DNA from: Vulcanimicrobiota bacterium
GTDB lineage: Bacteria; Vulcanimicrobiota; Vulcanimicrobiia; Eremiobacterales; Eremiobacteraceae
NCBI GenBank assembly: GCA_019232725.1
Contig: JAFANK010000068.1
Span: forward strand, 1-7,958
Length of the DNA stretch: 7,958 bases
Reading direction: 5' to 3'
Shown here: one piece after another, positions 1 to 6,202 of the stretch
How positions within the stretch are numbered: position 1 is the stretch's first letter
How the letters are laid out: each line of letters starts with the position of its first letter
Notes under the pieces: generated by a model
Seen by the model: the letters and a program-made list of their open reading frames with translations, nothing else
Databases searched by the model: none
Told to the model about the DNA's origin: nothing
Program-made: the position numbers and the translations under genes

Positions 1-140
1 CCATCGGCAAGGCTGCTGACGACGCCGTTGCGCACCTCGATGTGCTCGTCACGCGTCATGCCGAAGCGTACATCGGTGTAATCCGCACCCAGCCCGGCAG
101 CGATGTCTAGCACGCGCTGCGCTTCGGCATCAAATCGCAA
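1..140 (-). CDS. TldD/PmbA-family metalloprotease-like protein, N-terminal fragment (3' end off window)
   Basis: Only the first 46 codons lie in the window; the gene continues past the left edge. The translation contains GADYTDVRFGMTRDEHIEVR followed by NGVVSSLADG, which matches the N-terminal pattern of the TldD/PmbA family (a GADYADVR-like strand, then an I.VRNG.V strand). Family members act in pairs as cytosolic metalloproteases that process modified peptides and unfolded proteins; the catalytic HExxxH motif would lie further on and cannot be checked. The start is taken as TTG at 138-140 because GGAGGG (148-153) sits 7 bases upstream and no ATG in this frame is nearby. The start overlaps the end of a possible 47-residue reading frame, so translational coupling is possible. 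Whether this is the TldD or the PmbA member of the pair cannot be decided from this fragment. Confidence 0.8.
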   Translation of the reverse strand, partial: MRFDAEAQRVLDIAAGLGADYTDVRFGMTRDEHIEVRNGVVSSLAD

Positions 141-273
141 CGAAAGACCCTCCGAACACAAGCATTTTGTGGTCGCCGGTTGGGTTTGGCGTGTCCCACA
201 ACGCGACCTTGCGGCCTACCCATCTCATGGGAAACGCAGGCGAACCGGGACCTCCGTCGCTGTTTTGCCGCAT
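130..273 (-). CDS. Possible small protein of 47 residues upstream of the TldD/PmbA-like gene
   Basis: An ATG at 273 follows GAGGAG (280-285 on the opposite strand) with a 6-base spacer, a very good ribosome binding site. The frame runs 47 codons to a TGA at 132-130, just past the TTG start of the TldD/PmbA-like gene, so the two genes would overlap by 11 bases. The product starts MRQNSDGGPGSPAF and continues with a W-, G- and hydrophobic-rich half including MRWVGRKVALWDTPNP and ending FGGSFVAI. I do not recognise a family. It could be a genuine small protein, a leader peptide coupling translation to the next gene, or a chance frame. The good ribosome binding site and coupling geometry favour translation; lack of recognisable homology and short length count against it. 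Confidence 0.4.
   Translation of the reverse strand: MRQNSDGGPGSPAFPMRWVGRKVALWDTPNPTGDHKMLVFGGSFVAI
148..153 (-). promoter_or_regulatory. Ribosome binding site for the TldD/PmbA-like gene
   Basis: On the minus strand this reads GGAGGG, 7 bases before the TTG at 140. It is close to a perfect Shine-Dalgarno match, and it is the main reason for choosing a TTG start for the TldD/PmbA-like gene. Confidence 0.65.
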
Positions 274-279
274 TGGTGG

Positions 280-285
280 CTCCTC
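280..285 (-). promoter_or_regulatory. Ribosome binding site for the 47-codon small frame
   Basis: Minus-strand GAGGAG with a 6-base spacer (CCACCA) before the ATG at 273. It is the main sequence support for translation of the small frame. Confidence 0.45.
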
Positions 286-323
286 GGCAAGGGAGCCGTC
301 GCAGGAGCGCAAATCTCGGCCGG

Positions 324-1142
324 ATGTTCCCGCAGCAGAACGGTACGGCCGGCGCATCTTTACAAAGTAGCGCCAATGGCCGAGTTCGCATAGCGCGCGT
401 ACCTGCCGTGCTCAAGGCGTTCAAGCTTATCGAAACGATCAGCCTATCGGATCGCCCGCTCGGCGTCTCGGAGCTCTCGCGCCGGCTTTCCATGGGCAAG
501 AGCACCGTGCACGGGCTTGTGACCACCCTCGAGTCGCTGGGTGTCGTGGAAGCTGTGAACGGCTCCAAACGTTACGTGCTCGGTCCCCGCCTAGCCGCGC
601 TCTGCTCCCGCAGCGAGAATCAGACCGATCTGCGCCAAGTCGCTCATAGCGCCCTCGAGCGGCTGGCCGCCGCGACGGAACAAACGAGCTTCTTCGGCGT
701 GCCCACGGACGGTCATGTCACGATCCTTGACATCGTGCACGGGCGACCGACGCTCTCGATCTCTGCCCCGGTCGGCTCGTCGATTCCGCTGCTGGCGGGC
801 GCGGTCGGCAAAGTTGTGCTCGCCTCGTGGGATGCGCAGCGGCGCACAACGTTCTTGCGGGAGAACGTCCTCCCGGCGTTCACGCCTCACAGCATCGTCC
901 GGACCGACGCCTATGAGGGTGCCGTGGCCATCACGCAATCGCGGGGTGCCGCCACCGACATCGACGAGTATGTTGACGGCGTTCGAGCCGCCGCCGCACC
1001 GGTCACTGGCACCGGTCATAAACTCATCGGCGTGCTGTGGGTTGCCGGCTTTTCGCGCAACATCGATGATGCACGCCTGGACGAGATCGCGACTGCGCTC
1101 GTGAACGAAGCGAGCGAGATCAGTTCGCGCCTCGGCGCTTAA
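324..1142 (+). CDS. IclR-family transcriptional regulator
   Basis: A 272-residue protein of normal IclR length. Residues about 26-77 form the winged helix-turn-helix domain, with VPAVLKAFKLIE as the usual first helix and VSELSRRLSMGKSTVHGLV as the helix-turn-helix. Residues about 90-270 form the effector-binding domain, with PLLAGAVGKVVLA matching the family's PLHATALGKALLA element and IDEYVDGVRAAAAPV matching the conserved E.V.GV..IA.PV strand. Such proteins bind DNA as dimers or tetramers and respond to small carbon metabolites; the ligand here cannot be read from sequence. The ATG at 324 is preferred although it has no good ribosome binding site (AGGAG at 303-307 is 16 bases away); the frame is open further upstream, but that translation looks non-coding and overlaps the divergent genes. 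The regulator is divergent from the TldD/PmbA-like gene and convergent with the cystathionine gamma-lyase/synthase gene, with which it shares a TTAA double stop. Confidence 0.9.
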   Translation: MFPQQNGTAGASLQSSANGRVRIARVPAVLKAFKLIETISLSDRPLGVSELSRRLSMGKSTVHGLVTTLESLGVVEAVNGSKRYVLGPRLAALCSRSENQTDLRQVAHSALERLAAATEQTSFFGVPTDGHVTILDIVHGRPTLSISAPVGSSIPLLAGAVGKVVLASWDAQRRTTFLRENVLPAFTPHSIVRTDAYEGAVAITQSRGAATDIDEYVDGVRAAAAPVTGTGHKLIGVLWVAGFSRNIDDARLDEIATALVNEASEISSRLGA

Positions 1143-2278
1143 GTTTTGAGGGCTTGATCGAGATCCCCAAGGATGTCGTCTTCGGCTTCGATCCCGACCG
1201 ACAGGCGTAGCAATGCGTCATGGACGCCGCGCGCTTCGCGTATCTCTTTCGGAATCGCGCCGTGCGTCATCGACACCGGATGACAGATGAGCGATTCGAC
1301 ACCACCGAGGCTTTCGGCTAAAGAGAACACCTTCGTCGCTTTCGCGATGCGCTTGGCTCGCTCCGGGCCGCCCGTTGCGATGAATGAGAGCATGCCGCCG
1401 AAGCCACGCATTTGGCGTTTGGCAAGCTGGTGCGCTGGATGCCCGGGCAGACCTGGGTAATAGACCTGTTCGATGTCTGAGCGAGCCGAAAGAAAGGTAG
1501 CGACAGCGCGCGCGTTCTTCTCATGCTCGCGCATGCGCAATGCCAGCGTCTTCACCCCGCGAAGGGTGAGGTAGGAGTCGAAGGGTCCGGGCACGCCGCC
1601 AACCGCGTTCTGATGGAACTTGATCGTCTGATGCAGATCATCGCGCGCAGTGGCGACGAAGCCGCCAATGGCGTCCGAGTGGCCGCCGATGTATTTCGTG
1701 GTCGAATGCACCACAACGTCAGCCCCCAGGTCGAGCGGATTTTGCAAGTATGGGGTGGCGAACGTGTTGTCCACGGCGAGCACCGCCTCCCACGCGCGCG
1801 CGAGGCTTGCAGTCGCCGTGATATCCACGATCTTCATGAGCGGATTGGTCGGTGTCTCGATCCAGATCATGCGCGTGTTCTTGCGCATCGCTCTTTCCAC
1901 GTTTTCGAGCTCGGCCGCATCGACGTAGGTGAACTCCAGGCCGTAGCGCGCAAGCACCTTGTCGAACAGCCGAAATGTGCCGCCGTACAGGTCGTCTGTG
2001 ACGACCACGTGGTCGCCCGCAGAAAGCAGGTTCAGCACCGCTGATGTCGCGGCCATACCGCTTGCGAAGGCCAGCCCATGCGTTGCATTTTCGAGCGACG
2101 CAAGGCAGCGCTCTAATGCGACGCGGGTCGGATTGATGCTGCGCGAATAATCAAACCCAAGATGCTGGCCCGGCGCCGGCTGGGTGTAGGTCGACGTCGC
2201 GTAGATCGGCACGATGGTCGCCCCGGTCGTGGGATCCGGGTCTTGTCCGACGTGGATGGCTTTGGTCGCGAATTCCAT
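1139..2278 (-). CDS. Cystathionine gamma-lyase / gamma-synthase (Cys/Met metabolism PLP enzyme)
   Basis: A full-length 379-residue fold-type I PLP enzyme of the Cys/Met metabolism family. K195 in HSTTKYIGGHSD is the Schiff-base lysine. Y44 and R46 in YSRSINPTR are the phosphate-binding pair donated by the neighbouring subunit, Y98 stacks on the cofactor ring, D170 (AVDNTFATP) contacts the pyridine nitrogen, and R358 (LRLSVGIE) binds the substrate carboxylate. The usual YSRSGNPTR reads YSRSINPTR here. Gamma-synthase (methionine synthesis) and gamma-lyase (cystathionine to cysteine, 2-oxobutyrate and ammonia) cannot be separated reliably by motif; SLAESLGGVESL with E323 occurs in both. The gene begins 3 bases after the cystathionine beta-synthase stop, which favours the lyase role in reverse transsulfuration (often called mccB or, in actinobacteria, metB). 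Cytosolic, normally a tetramer. There is no clear ribosome binding site, so translation probably depends on coupling to the upstream gene. Confidence 0.93.
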   Translation of the reverse strand: MEFATKAIHVGQDPDPTTGATIVPIYATSTYTQPAPGQHLGFDYSRSINPTRVALERCLASLENATHGLAFASGMAATSAVLNLLSAGDHVVVTDDLYGGTFRLFDKVLARYGLEFTYVDAAELENVERAMRKNTRMIWIETPTNPLMKIVDITATASLARAWEAVLAVDNTFATPYLQNPLDLGADVVVHSTTKYIGGHSDAIGGFVATARDDLHQTIKFHQNAVGGVPGPFDSYLTLRGVKTLALRMREHEKNARAVATFLSARSDIEQVYYPGLPGHPAHQLAKRQMRGFGGMLSFIATGGPERAKRIAKATKVFSLAESLGGVESLICHPVSMTHGAIPKEIREARGVHDALLRLSVGIEAEDDILGDLDQALKT

Positions 2279-2281
2279 CGC

Positions 2282-3679
2282 TTAAGACGCCGACAAGTAG
2301 TTGATGATGTCCATTTTTGTCAGCACACCGATCGCTTTGCCCTCGTGCGCGACCACGACTGCTGCATGGCCGAGCGAGAGCTCCTTATACGCATGTGCGA
2401 CCTCTTCGTTCTCGTCCAGCATTGGAAAGGGCCGGCTCATGACCGCTTTGACCTCGCCGTGCACGATGTCGGCATGGTCGAAGATCAACTGCATCACCGC
2501 GACCTCGTTGATGCTGCCGACGATCGCGCTGTTCTCCACTACGGGAATCTGCGAGATCTTGAATTCGCGCATAAGCTCCACGGCGCGGCGTACGCTGTCG
2601 TTGGGGGAGAGTGTGATCAGCTTTGGCAGTTCTCCCTTGGCACGCAGCACGTCACCGATGGTGGCGGCAAACCCCTCTTCGCCTAAGAACCCGTTGGCGC
2701 GCATCCATTCGTCGTTGAAGATCTTGGTCAGGTAACCGCGTCCATTATCCGGCAGCAACACGACCACGATCGCATCCGCCGGGAGTTCGGCCACCACACG
2801 GCGGGCCGCGACCAGCGCAGTGCCGGACGAGCCGCCCACGAGCAGACCTTCTTCACGGCATGCGCGGCGCGTCATGAGGAACGACTCCTTGTCGGAGACG
2901 CGTTCGATGCGGTCGATGGCCTTGAGATCCACGGTCGCGGGCAAGAAATCTTCGCCGATCCCCTCGACCTTGTACGACTTCGCCGTGTCGCCTGAGTAGA
3001 TAGACCCTTCAGGGTCAGCTCCGATGATCCGGATCGTCGGATTGCATTTCTTCAGATAATGCGAAACCCCGGAGATGGTGCCGCCTGTGCCGATGCCGCA
3101 GACGAAGTGCGTGATCTTGCCGGCGGTCTGCTCCCAGATCTCGGGTCCGGTCGTCTGTTCGTGCGCGGCTGGGTTGAGCAAGTTCGCGAATTGATTAGGC
3201 TGAAACGCGCCGGGGATCTCTGACGCGAGACGCGCGGCCACCCCGTAATAGGATTCTGGGCTGCTCGCAGGAGCTTTCGTCGGCGTGATGACGACCTCAG
3301 CACCGTATGCGCGCAGCAAGCGCGCCTTCTCGTCGCTCACTTTGTCCGGCATGACGAGAATGCAACGGTACCCTTTGATGGCGGCCACCATCGCAAGCCC
3401 GGTGCCGGTGTTGCCTGAGGTCGCCTCGACGATCGTTCCGCCCGCTTTGAGCAGCCCGCGTGCTTCAGCATCGTGGATCATCGTGAGCACGGGGCGGTCC
3501 TTGACCGAGCCACCGGGGTTCAAATACTCGACTTTGGCCAGCACCAAACACGGCGCACCGTCCATCACGCGGTTGAGCTTAACGAGAGGCGTGCGACCGA
3601 TGACATCGAGCGCGCTGTCGTAGTACTGCATGCCGTCGTCGTGTCGCGGCGCTGCCGACGGCGCTGTCTGCGCCTTCAT
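2282..3679 (-). CDS. cbs: Cystathionine beta-synthase (PLP domain plus C-terminal CBS pair)
   Basis: A 465-residue protein that condenses serine (or O-acetylserine) with homocysteine to cystathionine. The PLP domain (about 20-325) shows the Schiff-base lysine K60 in NPGGSVKDR, the substrate loop TSGNTG at 87-92, the phosphate-binding GTGGT at 197-201 and GGSSGTA at 282-288, with conserved GRGYLTKIFNDEWM after it. Residues about 335-465 hold two CBS motifs, including PKLITLSPNDSVRRAVELM and VGSINEVAV in the first and VVVAHEGKAIGVLTKMDI in the second, a likely regulatory nucleotide-binding pair. The N-terminal haem-binding segment of animal enzymes is absent; the layout is like actinobacterial Cbs. 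The start at 3679 is fixed by AGGAG 6 bases upstream; the frame is open further upstream but there lies inside pstB. It follows pstB by 28 bases and precedes the gamma-lyase gene by 3 bases, making a cysteine-forming pair. Confidence 0.95.
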   Translation of the reverse strand: MKAQTAPSAAPRHDDGMQYYDSALDVIGRTPLVKLNRVMDGAPCLVLAKVEYLNPGGSVKDRPVLTMIHDAEARGLLKAGGTIVEATSGNTGTGLAMVAAIKGYRCILVMPDKVSDEKARLLRAYGAEVVITPTKAPASSPESYYGVAARLASEIPGAFQPNQFANLLNPAAHEQTTGPEIWEQTAGKITHFVCGIGTGGTISGVSHYLKKCNPTIRIIGADPEGSIYSGDTAKSYKVEGIGEDFLPATVDLKAIDRIERVSDKESFLMTRRACREEGLLVGGSSGTALVAARRVVAELPADAIVVVLLPDNGRGYLTKIFNDEWMRANGFLGEEGFAATIGDVLRAKGELPKLITLSPNDSVRRAVELMREFKISQIPVVENSAIVGSINEVAVMQLIFDHADIVHGEVKAVMSRPFPMLDENEEVAHAYKELSLGHAAVVVAHEGKAIGVLTKMDIINYLSAS

Positions 3680-3685
3680 GGCGAT

Positions 3686-3690
3686 CTCCT
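3686..3690 (-). promoter_or_regulatory. Ribosome binding site for cystathionine beta-synthase
   Basis: Minus-strand AGGAG (within GAGGAGAT), 6 bases before the ATG at 3679. It lies in the 28-base gap after pstB and decides the start, since the reading frame stays open well into pstB. Confidence 0.7.
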
Positions 3691-3707
3691 CACGCTTTTC
3701 TTCATGT

Positions 3708-4496
3708 TCACGGTTGACCGGGCGGACGGCCGGCCAGGAAGTCCTCCGTGCGGCGGTCGCTCGGGCGGCTGAATACGAGCGGTGTTTCGCCGCTCTCGAC
3801 CACTTCACCGTTGGCCAAATAACAGGTCGTGTCGGAGAGCCGTGCAGCTTGTTCGAGATTATTCGTCGCGATGAGCACGGTGAAGTCGCGCCGCAGCGGC
3901 ATGATGACTTCTTCCAGGGCAAGTCCGGCCACGGGGTCGAGTGCTGCCGTGGGATCGTCGAATAGCATCACCTCGGGTTCGAGCGCAAGTGCCCGCGCCA
4001 CGCACAAGCGCTGTTGTTGCTCCATGGACAACTCCGTCGCTGGGCGATCGAGCTTTGCGCTCACCGTCTCCCACAGCACGGCGCGGCGCAAGGCTCGCTC
4101 GCATCGTTCTTCAAGCGCAAGCCGGTCGGCAACGCCTTTGGCGCGCAAGCCGAAGGCCACGTTGTCGAAAATGCTGATGGCGATGAGCGTCGGCCGCGTG
4201 AACACCATGCCCACGCGACGCCGCAATGCTAGCACGTCGATGCCACGTCCCAGGATCTCTGCGCCGTCCAGCTTCACGCTACCATGCATGCGAGCACGTG
4301 GATCCAAGTCGTGCAGACGGTTGAACGAGCGCAACAGCGCGGTCTTACCGCTGCCGGCAGCGCCGATGAACGCCACGGTCTTGCCTGCCAATAGCGACAG
4401 CGTCACACCGCGTAACGCGTGGCGATCGCCAAACCACACGTGGAGACCAGTGGTCTCGAGCTTGGTCTCGACCGCCGGTCCTCGCCCCTCGCTCAT
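3708..4496 (-). CDS. pstB: PstB-type phosphate ABC transporter ATP-binding protein with altered catalytic motifs
   Basis: A full-length 262-residue ATPase that aligns along the PstB family: WFGDRHALRGVTL (21-33), SFNRLHDL (57-64), LRRRVGMVF (91-99), ISIFDNVAFG (107-116), EQAARLSDTT (215-224), TEDFLAGR (250-257). Walker A is intact in form (GAAGSGKT 45-52, K51). Other catalytic elements are changed: the Q-loop has T100 where PstB has glutamine (VFTRP for VFQRP); the signature is LSMEQ (156-160) instead of LSGGQ; after Walker B D180 the catalytic glutamate is D181; and the H-loop is TNN (211-213) instead of THN. The D-loop AALD (184-187) is kept. I re-read these codons on the minus strand and they stand in frame. 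The ATG at 4496 overlaps the pstA stop as ATGA, which fixes the start. In the family it energises phosphate import through PstC/PstA at the cytoplasmic face; whether this copy hydrolyses ATP normally is doubtful. Confidence 0.9.
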   Translation of the reverse strand: MSEGRGPAVETKLETTGLHVWFGDRHALRGVTLSLLAGKTVAFIGAAGSGKTALLRSFNRLHDLDPRARMHGSVKLDGAEILGRGIDVLALRRRVGMVFTRPTLIAISIFDNVAFGLRAKGVADRLALEERCERALRRAVLWETVSAKLDRPATELSMEQQQRLCVARALALEPEVMLFDDPTAALDPVAGLALEEVIMPLRRDFTVLIATNNLEQAARLSDTTCYLANGEVVESGETPLVFSRPSDRRTEDFLAGRPPGQP

Positions 4497-5314
4497 CGGG
4501 TCGCACCGATGTTGCGGCGCGCGCAGGCTCGCGCGACGCCGGTGAGCATCGCTATGGTAGCGACCAAGACGATGCATGCCGCCGCTTCTGTGCCTGCCAT
4601 GCTGATGTTCGACGCGTAATGCCAGATCTGCACCGACAGCGGCTCAGGCGCATCAGAGGCGCTCACTGCGACGGCGACCGCCGAGGTCTCGCCAACCATC
4701 TGCGCGGCGAGCGAGAAGACTGCCGCGGCGACCGCCCAGGCCGCCGCCGGCTGTACGAGCGCGAAATATGACGCTGTCGGCGAGGCCCCGACCGCGGCAG
4801 CTGCTTCGCGCGCATCGCGAGGTACGGTCCCAAACGCCTGCGCGAGGCGCGCGGCGGCGTTTGGCAGATTGAGGAGTACGAGCGCAGCTACCGCAGCCAC
4901 CACCGCTTGATCGCCTCGCACGACGATCGTGCAAAAGAACACGGCAAGCCCGACGACCACTGGCGGAATCCCCGACGACCACTGGATGGACTCGCGCACG
5001 GCGGGCCCTGTAATGCCGCCGATGCTCGTATCGTTGGCTGCAGCTGCCGCGAAGAGCGCGACGCTGACCGTGACCGGCAACGCAGTGATCACGATGATCG
5101 CGGTCATGCCAAGCGCTCGCAAGACGCTTTGGGAACCTGCGGCGCTGAGCACCCACGCGACATCTTTCCAACCGTACGCGGCGAGCCCGACGCCGATGGC
5201 AACCGCCGCGGCTGCGACTGCGGCGCCGGCTGCGTATGCTGCCGCGACGACCAGGCTATCTCGCTCGCGGAAGGTGTCAGATTTGGCTGGGCTGCTTGGA
5301 GCGCTCAGACCCAT
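4493..5314 (-). CDS. pstA: PstA-type phosphate ABC transporter permease
   Basis: A 273-residue inner-membrane protein, very alanine-rich, with about six hydrophobic segments near residues 21-47, 68-93, 115-132, 136-151, 191-215 and 243-264. SSGIPPVVVGLAVF (113-126) corresponds to the GIPS.VYGLFG region of PstA. The cytoplasmic coupling helix (EAA loop) is at about 166-190, with REAAAAVGASPTASYFALV followed by QPAAA. MVGETSAV (207-214) matches the GET(S/A)A(V/P) element found in both Pst permeases. It forms the transmembrane channel with PstC and receives PstB on the inner face. The ATG at 5314 lies inside the end of pstC (overlap of 10 bases), with GGTGA about 6 bases upstream. Its stop overlaps the pstB start as ATGA. 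The length is near the usual PstA size, and the mutual overlaps mark this as one transcript. Confidence 0.87.
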   Translation of the reverse strand: MGLSAPSSPAKSDTFRERDSLVVAAAYAAGAAVAAAAVAIGVGLAAYGWKDVAWVLSAAGSQSVLRALGMTAIIVITALPVTVSVALFAAAAANDTSIGGITGPAVRESIQWSSGIPPVVVGLAVFFCTIVVRGDQAVVAAVAALVLLNLPNAAARLAQAFGTVPRDAREAAAAVGASPTASYFALVQPAAAWAVAAAVFSLAAQMVGETSAVAVAVSASDAPEPLSVQIWHYASNISMAGTEAAACIVLVATIAMLTGVARACARRNIGATR

Positions 5315-6111
5315 CGCACGTCACCGATCCGCCGTGAGGCCACGGTCTTGGAGATCGCGGCGAGTGCTAACACCGCGAGCGCGGCCTGGGCGATCCCAGC
5401 GTCGATGATCTGAGCAGTGCGCGCATGCGTCATGATGGTGCTTGGGATTGTGAACAGGGCGACGGGGTAACCCGCACGAGCGGCCGCTAAGAAGACGACG
5501 GTCACTGCTGCCGCCTCGCCAACCGCGCGCGAAAATGCGTCGAGATAAATACCCACAACGCGCGGGCGCACGGCGGGAAGCGTGACGTGAGCGGCGATGC
5601 GTGCCGGACCCGCACCGGCAGCAGCGGCGCTAGCGCGAACCTCTGCATCGACCGTGCCCAAGAGGCGTGACGCGATCGAGTAGGACCGCGGGATGACGGC
5701 GATCGTGACCACGACCGTCGCGCCCACGAACACCGCGAGCGCCGCTTGTCCGGCGAGCGCCGGGAGCACGAGCAGAGCGCCGAACCACCCCAGCACGACG
5801 GCGGGAAAGGCGCTCAGCAGGTCGCATGCCAGCATGAACGGCCGTGCTGCGCGTGCCGAGAGCAACTCCCGTGTCAGCAGTCCGCTGCCGACACCGATGG
5901 ATGCGCCGGCCAGTGCAGCGGCGATGGCGACGAACAGCGTCGCGAACAACTCGACCACGAGGTTGCCGAGGAAGACGACTCTATCGGGCTGTTGCTGGCC
6001 GGCGACGGCCGCTATGACGATGACGGAGATGACGCCGAAGGGCGTGAGAATCACGCACCATGCGCAGAGCCTGGCCAATGCGATGAATAGGCGCTCCCAA
6101 GGCCGGGCCAT
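5305..6111 (-). CDS. pstC: PstC-type phosphate ABC transporter permease
   Basis: A 268-residue inner-membrane permease, somewhat shorter than the roughly 300 residues usual for PstC. Hydrophobic segments lie near 14-38, 49-75, 95-120, 124-142, 195-213 and 236-254. GVGSGLLTRELL (73-84) matches the family's G...A.Y..E.. stretch, AFPAVVLGWFGALL (101-114) the PSV.YG..G region, EVRASAAAAGAGPARIAAHV (157-176) the EAA coupling loop, and AVGEAAAV (196-203) the GET.AV element, with A in place of T. It is partner of PstA. The ATG at 6111 (MARPWERLFI) is chosen because hydrophobic coding sequence begins there; it has no recognisable ribosome binding site, and an in-frame TTG 16 codons upstream is possible. 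The upstream open frame is rich in Arg and Ser and overlaps the porin, so it is not coding. A hairpin-containing 91-base gap separates it from the porin gene. Confidence 0.85.
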   Translation of the reverse strand: MARPWERLFIALARLCAWCVILTPFGVISVIVIAAVAGQQQPDRVVFLGNLVVELFATLFVAIAAALAGASIGVGSGLLTRELLSARAARPFMLACDLLSAFPAVVLGWFGALLVLPALAGQAALAVFVGATVVVTIAVIPRSYSIASRLLGTVDAEVRASAAAAGAGPARIAAHVTLPAVRPRVVGIYLDAFSRAVGEAAAVTVVFLAAARAGYPVALFTIPSTIMTHARTAQIIDAGIAQAALAVLALAAISKTVASRRIGDVRWV

Positions 6112-6168
6112 GCGGTCGTGTGTTTGACACGCACGCTGGCACGCCTTTTGAACGCGCAATACGATGAC

Positions 6169-6195
6169 GGCCGACACGCGCGAGCGCGTGCGGCC
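6169..6195 (-). other. Strong GC-rich hairpin between porin and pstC (terminator-like or attenuator, no U-tract)
   Basis: On either strand an 11-base-pair stem with one bulged base forms: GG-CCG-(A)-CACGCG, loop CGAG, CGCGTG-CGG-CC. It begins 7 bases after the porin stop codon on the minus-strand transcript. No run of T follows it in the direction of transcription, so a classical intrinsic terminator is not supported. It could protect the porin mRNA 3' end, attenuate read-through into pst, or be a processing site. Confidence 0.4.
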
Positions 6196-6202
6196 CGTGA
6201 TT

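Noticed and set aside
180..323. Upstream extension of the IclR gene to a GTG/TTG-type start near 180
   Set aside because: It would add 48 residues with no resemblance to IclR N-termini and overlaps the divergent small frame; 272 residues from the ATG at 324 is the normal family length.
1523..2686. Plus-strand open frames antisense to the gamma-lyase/synthase and cystathionine beta-synthase genes
   Set aside because: Long antisense frames are common in GC-rich genes; the translations show no family motifs, and the minus-strand genes are unambiguous.
3680..3922. N-terminal extension of cystathionine beta-synthase into pstB
   Set aside because: It is a shadow of pstB in another frame; a strong ribosome binding site sits before the ATG at 3679. 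The haem-binding N-terminus of animal enzymes is not present in it.
4497..4577. Longer PstB start inside pstA
   Set aside because: The ATG at 4496 overlaps the pstA stop as ATGA and gives a normal PstB N-terminus; the extra residues look like an out-of-frame reading of pstA.
4907..6127. Plus-strand open frames antisense to pstA and pstC
   Set aside because: Low-complexity translations mirrored from alanine-rich permease codons; no motif or ribosome binding site support.
6169..6195. Calling the hairpin a true intrinsic terminator
   Set aside because: No T-run follows the stem on the minus-strand transcript, and pstC begins shortly after without an evident promoter.
6112..6202. A Pho-box type operator before pstC
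   Set aside because: No pair of CTGTCAT-like direct repeats is visible in the gap; the operator, if any, would be upstream of the porin beyond the window.
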